Source: Ardenticatenaceae bacterium
GTDB taxonomy: Bacteria > Chloroflexota > Anaerolineae > Promineifilales > Promineifilaceae
Direction: 5' to 3'
Assembly: GCA_020634215.1 (NCBI GenBank)
Contig: JACKCD010000011.1
Span: 1-64,000, forward strand
Length of the DNA: 64,000 nucleotides
The translations under genes and the position numbers were made by a program. Positions 53,878 through 62,911 of this stretch are shown here, in pieces. The notes beneath the pieces are model-generated. The model was not told where the DNA came from and ran no database searches. It worked only from the letters and a program-made list of their open reading frames with translations. The stretch's first letter is position 1. The number at the start of each line of letters is the position of its first letter.

Positions 53878-53922
53878 TGTTTTGATGTAGATCCCTGTTG
53901 TGCCTAGTACAACAAGCACCGA

Positions 53923-55887
53923 TTAAGCGGGTAACGCATACAGGTTGTGATCCGTAGACCCAACATAAACGACCCCATCTACGATAGTTGGCGCGCCAAT
54001 CACGCGCCCTTCCGTTTCAAAACGCCAGCGCAGCTCACCACGCTTCAGCGTCAAACTGTAAATATTGCCATCTACAGAACCAAAATAAACTGCATCATTC
54101 CAGATGGCTGGCGATGACGCAATTTGTCCCCCCGCCTCATATACCCATACCTGACGACCCGTGTCCATGTCAATAGCATAAAGGTTATTGTCTGACGAGC
54201 CGATATAAACAACACCCTCATGTACCAGGGGTGACGAAATGATAGGGCGGCGTGCCCGGAAACGCCAAATGGCCCAGCCTGAGCCAGCATCAAGGGCATA
54301 AACGGTGGCATCCAGCGAACCAACAAACACAATGTCGTCGGCAACGACGGGCGAGGAGGTGATGGCGCGTTTGGCCTGGGTGTGCCACTTCGATTTGCCG
54401 GTCGAAATTTCCAGACAGTAAATATAGCCGCCTTCGGTGCCAAAGTAGACGCGCTCCTCGGTTAGGAATGGGGATGAGCGAATGGGGCTATAGGCGTTGG
54501 TTTTCCAGGCCAGCTTGCCGCGTTTGGCGTTAACGGCGTAAAAATAGCCGTCGTCGGAACCAAAAAAGACGTGGTCGAAGCGAACTGATGGGGAGGAGTA
54601 AATGGCACCATCGGTGGGGAAGCGCCACTTAATGTCGCCATCGTGCTGCCGAATGGCGTAAAGGTGGCGGTCAGAGGAGGTGATCAGCACCAAATCATCA
54701 TAGAGGCAGGGGGTGGAGGCGATGCCGTCGAGGGTGGGGTATTTCCATAAGAATTCTCCCTTGTCGCTGCTGACGGCATAGAGGTTGTTGTCATAAGCTC
54801 CGACAAAAACGCGCCCGCCAACCACGATTGGTTTGGAGCGGATTTCGTCTTCGCAGCGGAATGCCCAGATGGCTTCGGCCTTGGTGGCTCCTACTTGGAT
54901 GGCGGTGGTAACGGCCGTTATGGTTGGATGATGTCCCGTTGGCGCAGAAACGGTCGTTGGCGGCGACACAAGCTGCTCAATTTCAGCCCGCGATGGGCTG
55001 GTTTGGGTAATGAGTTCCAGTGCCTCTTTGAGTGCCGTGGCATCGGGGAAGCGGTCGTTGGGGTTGTAGGAGAGGCAGCGCATGACAATGGCTTCCAGCG
55101 CCGGGGAAATGGTGGGGTTGACGGTGCGAATCGGCCGTTCGCCAAAAGTAAATGGTGGTTCCAGTCTTGGATCCTGCCGCGTCATCAGGTGGTGTAGTGT
55201 GGCACCCAAAGCATAGACATCCACGGCCGGCGTTGCCTCGCCCCGGTACTGCTCCGGTGGTGAATACCCCTCCGTGCCGATCATCGTCCCCTTGTTTTCT
55301 TCTGCCTCAAAAATCTTGGCAATGCCAAAATCAATCAGCCGAATCCGGTTGTACTGATCCAGCATAATGTTGGATGGTTTTAGGTCGCGGAAGACAATGG
55401 GCTGCGGTTTTTGGTTGTGTAAATAGGCCAGCGCTTCGCAGATTTGCAGCGCCCAATCCAGTGCCAACTCTTGATCAACAAGTGTTTCGTTTTCCTCCAG
55501 CCATTCCTGCAAATTTTTGCCCCGAATCAGCTCCTGCACTAGGTAGCTGCGGTTGCCTTCGGTGAAATAGTCGGAGACATCGGGAATGGCGGGGTGGTCA
55601 AGCATGGCTAACATGCTGGCTTCGCGCTCAAATGATTTGATGGTGAGCTGCCGCAGTTGTGGGTCGGAGGTGGCAATGACCATTTCTTTCACGGCACACA
55701 GCTTGGTGACGGTGGGAAACCGCATATCCCGTGCCTGGTAAACAGAACTCATGCCGCCAATACCCAACATGCCGACCACGCGATACCGTTCTTGCAGCAT
55801 ATCGCCTGGTTGCAATTCTGCTCTTGGGTTGAATCTGTTTTGCCGATCACGTTTCCGTGAAAGTTGTCTGGTTGTTAGTCGCCCCAT
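53923..55887 (-). CDS. Ser/Thr protein kinase with PQQ-like repeats
   Basis: A 654-aa kinase. Start MGRLTTRQL at 55887; a frame upstream begins with TTG and is less likely. Kinase domain (about 35-300): GIGGMSSVYQARD, CAVKEM, FRDLKPSNIMLD (Phe replaces His of HRD, the catalytic Asp is kept) and LIDFGIAKI. The C-terminal half holds about eight PQQ-like blades (VFVGAYDNNLYAV, VFFGSDDGYFYAV, VYIGSSDNNLYAI, VYFGSVDGNIYSL, VYVGSTDHNLYAL), forming a beta-propeller. No membrane segment is seen, so the kinase and propeller both appear cytoplasmic. Confidence 0.9.
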   Translation of the reverse strand: MGRLTTRQLSRKRDRQNRFNPRAELQPGDMLQERYRVVGMLGIGGMSSVYQARDMRFPTVTKLCAVKEMVIATSDPQLRQLTIKSFEREASMLAMLDHPAIPDVSDYFTEGNRSYLVQELIRGKNLQEWLEENETLVDQELALDWALQICEALAYLHNQKPQPIVFRDLKPSNIMLDQYNRIRLIDFGIAKIFEAEENKGTMIGTEGYSPPEQYRGEATPAVDVYALGATLHHLMTRQDPRLEPPFTFGERPIRTVNPTISPALEAIVMRCLSYNPNDRFPDATALKEALELITQTSPSRAEIEQLVSPPTTVSAPTGHHPTITAVTTAIQVGATKAEAIWAFRCEDEIRSKPIVVGGRVFVGAYDNNLYAVSSDKGEFLWKYPTLDGIASTPCLYDDLVLITSSDRHLYAIRQHDGDIKWRFPTDGAIYSSPSVRFDHVFFGSDDGYFYAVNAKRGKLAWKTNAYSPIRSSPFLTEERVYFGTEGGYIYCLEISTGKSKWHTQAKRAITSSPVVADDIVFVGSLDATVYALDAGSGWAIWRFRARRPIISSPLVHEGVVYIGSSDNNLYAIDMDTGRQVWVYEAGGQIASSPAIWNDAVYFGSVDGNIYSLTLKRGELRWRFETEGRVIGAPTIVDGVVYVGSTDHNLYALPA

Positions 55888-56141
55888 AATAAAATAGTTT
55901 TGCCTCCAAGATGATCCGGTCAATCTTGCATAGTGTTGTATTATAAGTTTATCCGCTGCGAATAATCAAGCGTTTTGTGGCAGCCTGGACGCAGTGCCTA
56001 AGATTTGGGTGATGATGCGGATGATTGTTACATACAAAACGGCCGTTTCCTTCCACCTCACACTATAACCCCTTGCCCGCCTCCGTGTGAATTCAGGGAA
56101 CGTGAAAAGTGAGTTGTTTTCCTCCCAGTCCCCACCATTGT

Positions 56142-56147
56142 TATAAT
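56142..56147 (+). promoter_or_regulatory. -10 box of moaC
   Basis: TATAAT ends six bases before the moaC ATG at 56154, predicting a leaderless transcript. Confidence 0.5.
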
Positions 56148-56153
56148 ACGTGT

Positions 56154-56639
56154 ATGTCTGAATCAAAATTAACTCATCTTGATGCCAGCGGCCAAGCCCG
56201 TATGGTAGATGTTGGTGCAAAAGCTGATACAGAACGGGTAGCCGTAGCGCGGGGCAGCGTCTACATGGCACCCGAAACGCTGCAGCTTATTATGGCGGGT
56301 AACATGAAAAAAGGGGATGTGCTGGGGGTGGCGCAGTTGGCTGGCATCATGGCCGCCAAGCGCACCAGCGACCTGATCCCGTTATGCCACCCGCTGCTGC
56401 TTACGAAGATTGATGTGACCTGTACACCGAACCCGGCGGCCGGCCGGGTGGACATTGAGGCGACGGTGCGGCTGCGCGGTAAGACGGGGGTAGAGATGGA
56501 GGCATTAACGGCCGTTACCGTGGCCGGACTCACCATTTACGACATGGCAAAAGCCGTAGACCGCCAAATGCGCCTCAGTGATGTGCGCGTTGTTCGCAAA
56601 GAAGGTGGCAAAAGCGGTGACTGGCTGTTTGAGGAATAA
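56154..56639 (+). CDS. moaC: Cyclic pyranopterin monophosphate synthase MoaC
   Basis: A 161-aa MoaC, which together with MoaA makes cPMP in molybdenum cofactor synthesis. Motifs: [12 protein letters not shown] (conserved His), [20 protein letters not shown] and [15 protein letters not shown]. The frame extends upstream 15 codons, but the -10 box lies in that extension. moaC precedes a MoaD-MoaE fusion gene by a few bases. Confidence 0.94.
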   Translation: MSESKLTHLDASGQARMVDVGAKADTERVAVARGSVYMAPETLQLIMAGNMKKGDVLGVAQLAGIMAAKRTSDLIPLCHPLLLTKIDVTCTPNPAAGRVDIEATVRLRGKTGVEMEALTAVTVAGLTIYDMAKAVDRQMRLSDVRVVRKEGGKSGDWLFEE

Positions 56640-56642
56640 CCG

Positions 56643-57359
56643 ATGACCCAATTTACCATTAAACTGTTTGCCACCATGAGAGACAAAGCGGGAAGAACGG
56701 CCGTTGCCGTAGATGTGACCACTCCGCTCACCGTTGCCGAACTGTTGCGCGCTGTCGGGCAAGCTTATCCCACCTTACAACAATCCCTTGGCAGTGCCCT
56801 TGTGGCCGTCAACAAAGCCTTTGCCTTTGCCGAAACCATTGTCAACGAAGGTGATGAAATCGCCCTCTTTCCCCCCGTTAGCGGCGGCAGCTTTCCCTAT
56901 CCCACTTACTTTGCCATTACTGAAGAAGAACCCGACCTGAACGCTATTCACGCCCATTTGCGCCAGCCAGACGTGGGGGCTGTCGTCAGCTTTACTGGCT
57001 CGGTACGTGGCGCAACCAGCCGCGAAGGGCTACCGGCTCAAACTTCTTACCTGGAATACGAAGCCTATAGCGACATGGCAACCTTGAAAATGGCGCAAAT
57101 TGCCCGCGAGATTTGGGAACGTTGGCCGCTGGTCAAGGGCATTGCCATTGTGCAGCGCATTGGCAAGCTGGATGTGGGTGAAACCACCACGTTTGTTGCC
57201 TGCGCCAGCGGGCACCGCGACCAGGGTGTTTTTGATGCGGCTCGCTACGGGATTGACCGCCTCAAAGAAATTGTGCCCGTGTGGAAGAAAGAAGTGGGGC
57301 AAGATCGAAGCGTTTGGGTTGAAGGCAGCTATCACCCCACAGCCGAGGACAATGGCTAA
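56643..57359 (+). CDS. moaX: MoaD-MoaE fusion, molybdopterin synthase (MoaX-like)
   Basis: A 238-aa protein that joins both molybdopterin synthase subunits. The MoaD part (residues 1-82) ends PPVSGG; Gly81-Gly82 are internal instead of C-terminal, although MoaD needs a free Gly-Gly end for thiocarboxylation. The MoaE part (about 90-238) has VVSFTGSVRGATSREG, the active site region LEYEAYSDMA and a C-terminal KEIVPVWKKE. Mycobacterium tuberculosis MoaX has the same layout and needs cleavage at the Gly-Gly site. One palindrome copy encodes RTAVAVD. Confidence 0.92.
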   Translation: MTQFTIKLFATMRDKAGRTAVAVDVTTPLTVAELLRAVGQAYPTLQQSLGSALVAVNKAFAFAETIVNEGDEIALFPPVSGGSFPYPTYFAITEEEPDLNAIHAHLRQPDVGAVVSFTGSVRGATSREGLPAQTSYLEYEAYSDMATLKMAQIAREIWERWPLVKGIAIVQRIGKLDVGETTTFVACASGHRDQGVFDAARYGIDRLKEIVPVWKKEVGQDRSVWVEGSYHPTAEDNG

Positions 57360-57429
57360 AAACAGAACTTACCTTTATAGAGGGTGTTAAGTAATCTGAA
57401 CCTCTCTGAGAGAAGATTAGGAGAAAATG

Positions 57430-58680
57430 ATGGAAAATGGTTTGATTGCCAAGAAACGGGTTGTGATTACCGGCACAGGAGCCATGACACCGTTGGGTCA
57501 TAATGTGACCGATACCTGGGCCAACATTCTGGCGGGAAAATCAGGGTTTGGCCCCATTACGCAGTTTGAAAGCGAAGGCCATATCTCTGGTGGCGTGTGC
57601 GAAATTAAAGATTTTGACCCTGACGAGGTGCTGGGGCGTAAAGAGGCACGGCGACGTGACCGTTATCAACAAATAGCCACTGTTGCGGCGGCGGAAGCGA
57701 TGGCGCAAGCGGGGCTAAAAGTTACCGATGAGAACCGCAACCGGATTGGCGTTATTTTGGGCACGGGGGTTGGGGGCATTCGCACCCTGGTTGATATGGA
57801 GCTGACGCTGCTGGACAAGGGGCCACGCCGGGTAAGTCCCTATGGCATTACCATGATTATGCCCAACGGGGCGGGCGGCATGTTGGCAATTGATTATGGC
57901 ATTCATGGGCCAACCCCAACGATTACGACAGCGTGTGCGGCCGGGAGTGATGCCATCGGCCACGCCTTCCGCCGCATTCAATATGGCGAAATTGATGCTG
58001 CCATTACTGGTGGCTCCGAATCGGTGATGGCGGGAGTGGCAGTGGCTGGGTTTGAACGCGCAGGCGCGACGTCGGGCAAAACAAGCAATACACCCCAGCC
58101 GTTTGATAAAAACCGGGACGGGCTGGTTGTGGGTGAAGGGTGTGGCATTTTGGTCATTGAGAGTTTGGAACACGCCAAGGCGCGTGGGGCGACCATTTTG
58201 GCGGAGATAGCTGGGTATGGGCAGACGACCGATGCATACCACATTACCGCACCCTCAGAAGGTGGCACGGGTGCGGCAGCAGCCATCAAACTGGCGCTGG
58301 CAGATGCAGGATTACGACCAGAGGATGTGGATTATGTAAGCGCCCACGGCACGGCTACGCAGCTAAATGATGCCTCGGAAACGGCCGCTGTAAAACTAGC
58401 GTTGGGGGAACATGCGTACCAAATTGGGATTAGCTCCACCAAATCTATGACGGGTCACATCATGGGTGCCACGGGAGCTATCGAAAGCATTTTCTGCACC
58501 CTGGCAATCCGCGACCACATAATGCCGCCTACGATTAACTATGAGACCCCGGACCCGGCGTGTGATTTGGATGTGATTCCCAATCACGCACGACAGGCAC
58601 CAGTGCGGGTTTGTGTAAACAACGCATTTGGTTTTGGTGGTCATAATGCGGTGCTTGTTTTTAAAGCATATCAGGATTAA
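57430..58680 (+). CDS. fabF: 3-oxoacyl-ACP synthase II
   Basis: A 416-aa condensing enzyme of fatty acid elongation. AGGAG at 57419-57423 favours the second ATG (57430) over 57427. Catalytic Cys in TACAAGSDAIGHA (about 165), His in SAHGTATQLND and His in KSMTGHIMGATGAIE. The C-terminal NNAFGFGGHNAVLVF is conserved. No acp or other fab gene is adjacent; fabF is followed by a terminator and rnc. Confidence 0.95.
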   Translation: MENGLIAKKRVVITGTGAMTPLGHNVTDTWANILAGKSGFGPITQFESEGHISGGVCEIKDFDPDEVLGRKEARRRDRYQQIATVAAAEAMAQAGLKVTDENRNRIGVILGTGVGGIRTLVDMELTLLDKGPRRVSPYGITMIMPNGAGGMLAIDYGIHGPTPTITTACAAGSDAIGHAFRRIQYGEIDAAITGGSESVMAGVAVAGFERAGATSGKTSNTPQPFDKNRDGLVVGEGCGILVIESLEHAKARGATILAEIAGYGQTTDAYHITAPSEGGTGAAAAIKLALADAGLRPEDVDYVSAHGTATQLNDASETAAVKLALGEHAYQIGISSTKSMTGHIMGATGAIESIFCTLAIRDHIMPPTINYETPDPACDLDVIPNHARQAPVRVCVNNAFGFGGHNAVLVFKAYQD

Positions 58681-58687
58681 TTTTGTG

Positions 58688-58721
58688 AGAGATGGGGGCT
58701 GTCATTCTCCCATCTCTTTTT
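58688..58721 (+). terminator. Intrinsic terminator of fabF
   Basis: AGAGATGGG (58688-58696) pairs with CCCATCTCT (58709-58717) followed by a T run (58717-58721). It begins eight bases after the fabF stop and ends four bases before the rnc start codon. Confidence 0.85.
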
Positions 58722-58724
58722 CTA

Positions 58725-59423
58725 ATGGAACAATTACGTGAGCTAGAGACGATTTTGGGGGTGGGTTTTGGGGATTATTCATTGCTGTTGCGGGCATTGA
58801 CGCACCGTTCCTTTGTGAATGAGAACCCGGATGAGCCGCTGGAAGATAATGAGCGGCTGGAATTTTTGGGGGATGCGGTGCTGAGTTTTGTGGTGGGGGC
58901 GTTTCTGTATAATCGCTTCCCAGAAAAGAAAGAGGGAGAGTTGACCAGCTTACGGGCGGCCTTGGTGCGAGCAGAGACGCTGGCGCAGTTTGCTCGGCAA
59001 ATTGAGTTGGGGCAGTTTTTGCGGCTGGGGTTTGGCGAGGCTGAGAATGGAGGCCGAGAGCGGACGCCGCTGTTGTGTGCGGCGTTTGAAGCGGTGGTGG
59101 GGGCGGTATATTTGGATCGGGGGATAACGGCCGTTAAACCCCTGGTAGAAAACCTGGTTGAGCCAGCACTTCACACAATCTTGTCCGCTTCGCTTCATAA
59201 AGATGCACGTAGTGAATTCCAGGTGTGGGCGCAAGCTACCTATAGCATTACGCCCCATTATAAAGTGGTTGGCACAGAAGGCCCCGACCATGCCAAAACC
59301 TTTATGGTGCAGGTGTTGGTTGGTGATGTGGTTTGGGGTGAGGGGGCGGGGCGCAGTAAGCAGTTAGCCTCACAAGCAGCGGCTATGGAGGCTATGAGCC
59401 GAATGGAAGAGATGGAGGCCTAA
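58725..59423 (+). CDS. rnc: Ribonuclease III
   Basis: A 232-aa RNase III: catalytic domain with the signature NERLEFLGDAVLSF and a second acidic site near AAFEAVVGAVYLD (about 112-125), and a C-terminal dsRNA-binding domain (about 155-228, KDARSEFQVWAQATYS, SKQLASQAAAMEAM). The frame extends 11 codons upstream, but that part is the fabF terminator, so ATG 58725 is preferred. How it is transcribed, with the terminator directly before it, is not clear. Confidence 0.93.
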   Translation: MEQLRELETILGVGFGDYSLLLRALTHRSFVNENPDEPLEDNERLEFLGDAVLSFVVGAFLYNRFPEKKEGELTSLRAALVRAETLAQFARQIELGQFLRLGFGEAENGGRERTPLLCAAFEAVVGAVYLDRGITAVKPLVENLVEPALHTILSASLHKDARSEFQVWAQATYSITPHYKVVGTEGPDHAKTFMVQVLVGDVVWGEGAGRSKQLASQAAAMEAMSRMEEMEA

Positions 59424-59737
59424 TAGAGGCACTGAAGAGGGGGAAGAGCGGCTTTTTTGTGGGGAAAAAACGGCCGTTAGAACCCTGTTTTCGTAAAACG
59501 CCATTTATTTGTGCCACAGCTAAAAAGTAAACTACTTTACACTTTTTTAGCGACTTGTTTTACGAATACCCTATTGAACACGTGTGCGTAGCCATTTATT
59601 TGCCTCTTGACTTTTAAACGCCGAATATGCTAGACTGCCTACCGGTCGAACAAAAAGAGGAAACGGTTGGTGGAGGGCCGTGATTCCCCGATTACCTAAA
59701 AAATTTGCGAGGATAAAGGAAGGAAGCCGTTTATATT
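59424..59737. other. Intergenic region with the rpoD promoter
   Basis: A 314-base AT-rich gap. It contains a poorly matched hairpin candidate, one intergenic palindrome copy (59470-59480) and the promoter at 59607-59636. The rest shows no coding sequence. Confidence 0.6.
59607..59636 (+). promoter_or_regulatory. Putative rpoD promoter
   Basis: TTGACT (59607-59612) and TAGACT (59631-59636) spaced by 18 bases fit a primary-sigma promoter. The transcript would have a leader of about 95 bases ending in the AGGAAGGAAG ribosome binding region before the ATG at 59738. Confidence 0.6.
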
Positions 59738-60952
59738 ATGAGCGATTTAAATGGTTCTTACGTTGACGACACCGAAGTAATCAATGCGCTAATCAACGAT
59801 GGGATTGAGCAAGGCTATTTGACCTATGATCAAATCTTGGAGGCCTTGCCAAATATAGAAAATAATATTTTGCTACTAGAAAATCTCCTAGAAGAAGCGC
59901 AGACTGCAGGCATTTCCGTCTACGAAAGCGAAGATGATATTGGTATGAACGGTGAGGCGATGGGTGATGATGCGGAGCTTGTTGACGATGATGATATCTT
60001 CGCCGACGAAAGCCACGCTGCCCCTTTATTTGATTTAAGCAACGTGCCGATTGATGATTCCGTTGGTCTTTATTTCCGTGAAATGGGGCAACAGCAGCTT
60101 CTGTCTGCTGAAGAAGAAGTGCAGTTAGCCATGGAAATTGAAGCTGGCCGGGAAGCTGAAAAAGGGCTGCAAGAAAATATCATCGACCTTGACGAGTTAG
60201 ACGAACTTTATCGTGTTCGGGATGTAGGTGATGCGGCTCGTGCGCATCTTATTCGCGCCAACACCCGCTTGGTAGTCAGCATTGCTAAGAAATACCGTGG
60301 TCGTGGTCTCCAATTCTTGGACTTGATTCAAGAAGGAAACGTTGGCCTTATGAAGGCGGTTGAAAAGTATGACTATCGTCGTGGCAACCGCTTTAGCACC
60401 TACGCCACCTGGTGGATCCGTCAGGCCGTTACCCGTGCGTTAGCCAATCATGGCCGTACCATCCGTATTCCGGCACATTTGGGCGGTCGTATTAGTAAGC
60501 TTTACCAAGTTGCCCAAGAGCTGGAACAAGAATTCGGCCGGCAACCTACCGCTGAAGAGATCGCCGAAAACATGGATTTGCCTGCTGACCGCGTGCGGTG
60601 GATGCTGCGTACCAGCCGCCAGCCCGTTCATTTGGAACGACCAGTTGGTGACGAATCCGATGCCGAGTTGGGTGACTTCATCGAAGATATTGAGGCACCG
60701 CCGCCGGCCGAAAGCGTGGCGCAAAAAATGCTGACCGAGGAAATCGGCGTTATCCTCGATCAACTCACCCCCCGCGAGGCTCGCATTCTCCGCCTGCGCT
60801 ACGGGCTACAGGATGGCGAGTCGCGCACCCTTAAAGAAGTTGGCGAAATGTTTGGCCTTTCGCGTGAACGCATTCGCCAGCTAGAAAAAGAAGCGCTGCG
60901 TAAGCTGCGGCACCCCAATTTTGCTGGGCACCTGCGCCAATATTTGAATTAA
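59738..60952 (+). CDS. rpoD: Primary RNA polymerase sigma factor
   Basis: A 404-aa sigma-70 family primary factor. An N-terminal region 1.1-like acidic segment (DDDDIFADE) is followed by region 1.2 ([20 protein letters not shown]), region 2 ([55 protein letters not shown]), region 3 ([13 protein letters not shown]) and region 4 ([35 protein letters not shown]). Low palindrome content fits a strongly conserved gene. A terminator follows. Confidence 0.96.
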   Translation: MSDLNGSYVDDTEVINALINDGIEQGYLTYDQILEALPNIENNILLLENLLEEAQTAGISVYESEDDIGMNGEAMGDDAELVDDDDIFADESHAAPLFDLSNVPIDDSVGLYFREMGQQQLLSAEEEVQLAMEIEAGREAEKGLQENIIDLDELDELYRVRDVGDAARAHLIRANTRLVVSIAKKYRGRGLQFLDLIQEGNVGLMKAVEKYDYRRGNRFSTYATWWIRQAVTRALANHGRTIRIPAHLGGRISKLYQVAQELEQEFGRQPTAEEIAENMDLPADRVRWMLRTSRQPVHLERPVGDESDAELGDFIEDIEAPPPAESVAQKMLTEEIGVILDQLTPREARILRLRYGLQDGESRTLKEVGEMFGLSRERIRQLEKEALRKLRHPNFAGHLRQYLN

Positions 60953-60978
60953 CCTTCCAAAATAATCGCAAAATAACG

Positions 60979-61008
60979 GACCCCGCTTTAGCGGGGTCTT
61001 TGTTTTTT
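60979..61008 (+). terminator. Intrinsic terminator of rpoD
   Basis: GACCCCGC (60979-60986) pairs with GCGGGGTC (60991-60998) around a TTTA loop, followed by TTTGTTTTTT. It begins 26 bases after the rpoD stop. Confidence 0.93.
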
Positions 61009-61163
61009 ACGGCCTCTTCACTCCAGATTTATACCCCATTTACACAAAATTTAACCCAATCCCCTTATCTTACAAGCGGGCATATGGATCAGTGGCACGA
61101 GATAGGCCCGAATGGTTGGTGTCTTTTACTTCTTGATTCCAACGCGGTGATAAGGAAACTTTA

Positions 61164-62786
61164 ATGGAAATTCTGCAATACGTATATCTACTTCGCCGCT
61201 GGCTGTGGCTCATTCTTCTTGTAGCTGTTGTTGCTGGCTCTACTACCTATTTTGTCAGTCGAACGCAGCGGCCAATTTATCGGGCGACCAGTATGCTGCT
61301 AATCATAGAAGACAACAGCAGCCGTAATAATGCCTACAACACCCTGCTAACCAGTGAACGCCTTGCGTCATCCTATGCAGAACGTCTGACAAATTTTTAT
61401 GTTCTGCAAGCGGCTATCAACAGCCTGGATGTTGATCTAACCCCAGCCGACTTAGAGAAAATTCTATTTGTAGATACAGTTGGGCAAACTAACTTGCTGG
61501 CCGTCAGTGTTGAGCATAGTGATCCACAGCTTGCTGCGGATATTGCCAACACGGTGCCGCAGTTTTTTATTGAGCGCACCCAGGCACAACAGTTAGACCG
61601 GCTGGCTAACAGTAAGGCGAGTCTGGAAGAAGAATTAATGGGGGTTGAGGAGGAAATTGCGCTAACTGAGCAGCAAATATTAGCTATACACCAACAGGCA
61701 AAACAGGATGAAAGTTCGCTCAACCAATTAAATGAGACATTGCTGCGCTTGCGAAATGCACAGACCCGGCTTGTGCAGAGTTTAGAAGATTTGCGCTTGA
61801 CGCAGGCTAATCAACTAGAGACGGTAGTCATTGATGAGTATGCACGTCCGCCGGAACAGCCAGTGCGCCCCCGAGTTTTGACCAATACGATGCTTGCCAC
61901 CATAGCTGGCATCATGCTGGCGGTGGGTGTGGCTTTTCTCATGGAATATCTGGACGATACCGTCAAAGACCCTGAGGAAGTTGAATATGCAACGGGATTA
62001 GGCACGCTTGGCATTTTGGAGCAGCTCAAAACCAATATTCCTAGTGAGGCACTGGTGGTTGCCCGTGAACCGCGTTCTCCTGCTGCTGAAGCATATCGGC
62101 AGGTGCGAACCAATATTCAGTTTGTCAATTTGGACAAGAAGAGCAAAACGTTGCTAATTACCAGCGCACAACCTAGCGAAGGCAAAACCACCGTAGCAGC
62201 TAATTTAGCAATTGCCTTGGCGCAATCTGGGCGAAAGGTGATTTTGGTCGATTGTGATATGCGCCGCCCAATGCTGCATAAGCTGCTGGAAGTGAATAGT
62301 AGTCGGGGGTTGTGTGATATGATCATTCGGGGGCGGAATGATACTAGCTATATTTCTGGCACGTTGGTTCCTAACCTGCGGCTACTCCCAGCCGGCCGTA
62401 TTCCCCCAAACCCTGCTGAACTGCTCGGCTCAGAACGCATGAGATCGGTCATTGCATGGCTGCAAACCCAGGCTGACATTGTGGTGTTTGATAGCCCGCC
62501 TGTTTTAGCTGTTACAGATGCGGTGATCTTGTCGCAAATCACTGATTTGACTTTGTTTGTTGTCAGTGCGTCTACCACACGCTACCCCTCCTTTATTGAT
62601 GCCTTGGAGCGGATTGCTACAGTTGAAGCCCCCATTGCCGGGGTAGTCCTGAACAAGGTTGATCCGCAGCGAGACGGTAGCTATTACGCGAGTTATTACA
62701 AAATTGATTACCAGCCGGGTGTGGTCTATCCGCCCAGTTGGCGGCAGCGGCTGGCAAAGCTAGGCTTTACCACGCTTTTTCACTGA
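61164..62786 (+). CDS. Wzz/BY-kinase fusion, polysaccharide co-polymerase 1
   Basis: A 540-aa protein combining a chain-length determinant domain (two membrane helices, about 13-33 and 243-262, bracketing an extracytoplasmic coiled coil, about 150-215) with a cytoplasmic tyrosine kinase of the CpsD/CapB type. Walker A SAQPSEGKTTVAANL (about 331), Walker A' VDCDMRRPML and Walker B VVFDSPP. The C-terminal Tyr cluster (SYYASYYKIDY) is the probable autophosphorylation site. It controls length and export of a surface polysaccharide. No exact palindrome copies. Confidence 0.92.
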   Translation: MEILQYVYLLRRWLWLILLVAVVAGSTTYFVSRTQRPIYRATSMLLIIEDNSSRNNAYNTLLTSERLASSYAERLTNFYVLQAAINSLDVDLTPADLEKILFVDTVGQTNLLAVSVEHSDPQLAADIANTVPQFFIERTQAQQLDRLANSKASLEEELMGVEEEIALTEQQILAIHQQAKQDESSLNQLNETLLRLRNAQTRLVQSLEDLRLTQANQLETVVIDEYARPPEQPVRPRVLTNTMLATIAGIMLAVGVAFLMEYLDDTVKDPEEVEYATGLGTLGILEQLKTNIPSEALVVAREPRSPAAEAYRQVRTNIQFVNLDKKSKTLLITSAQPSEGKTTVAANLAIALAQSGRKVILVDCDMRRPMLHKLLEVNSSRGLCDMIIRGRNDTSYISGTLVPNLRLLPAGRIPPNPAELLGSERMRSVIAWLQTQADIVVFDSPPVLAVTDAVILSQITDLTLFVVSASTTRYPSFIDALERIATVEAPIAGVVLNKVDPQRDGSYYASYYKIDYQPGVVYPPSWRQRLAKLGFTTLFH

Positions 62787-62911
62787 TTTTACGGGTCGTT
62801 CACAATCCCTTTACAGGCGATTTACACACAAAAAAGAGTCTTAATGGTATGGTGTGTGGTGCTTTTAGGCACAGCGGTAGCATATAACTGAATCATAGGA
62901 GTTTACTATTA
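62787..62911. other. Spacer between tandem BY-kinase genes
   Basis: A 125-base gap with a small hairpin GTGC..GCAC near 62859-62873, a purine run ATAGGAG eight bases before the second ATG, and TATAAC further upstream. No terminator was recognised, so the two kinases may be co-transcribed. Confidence 0.45.
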
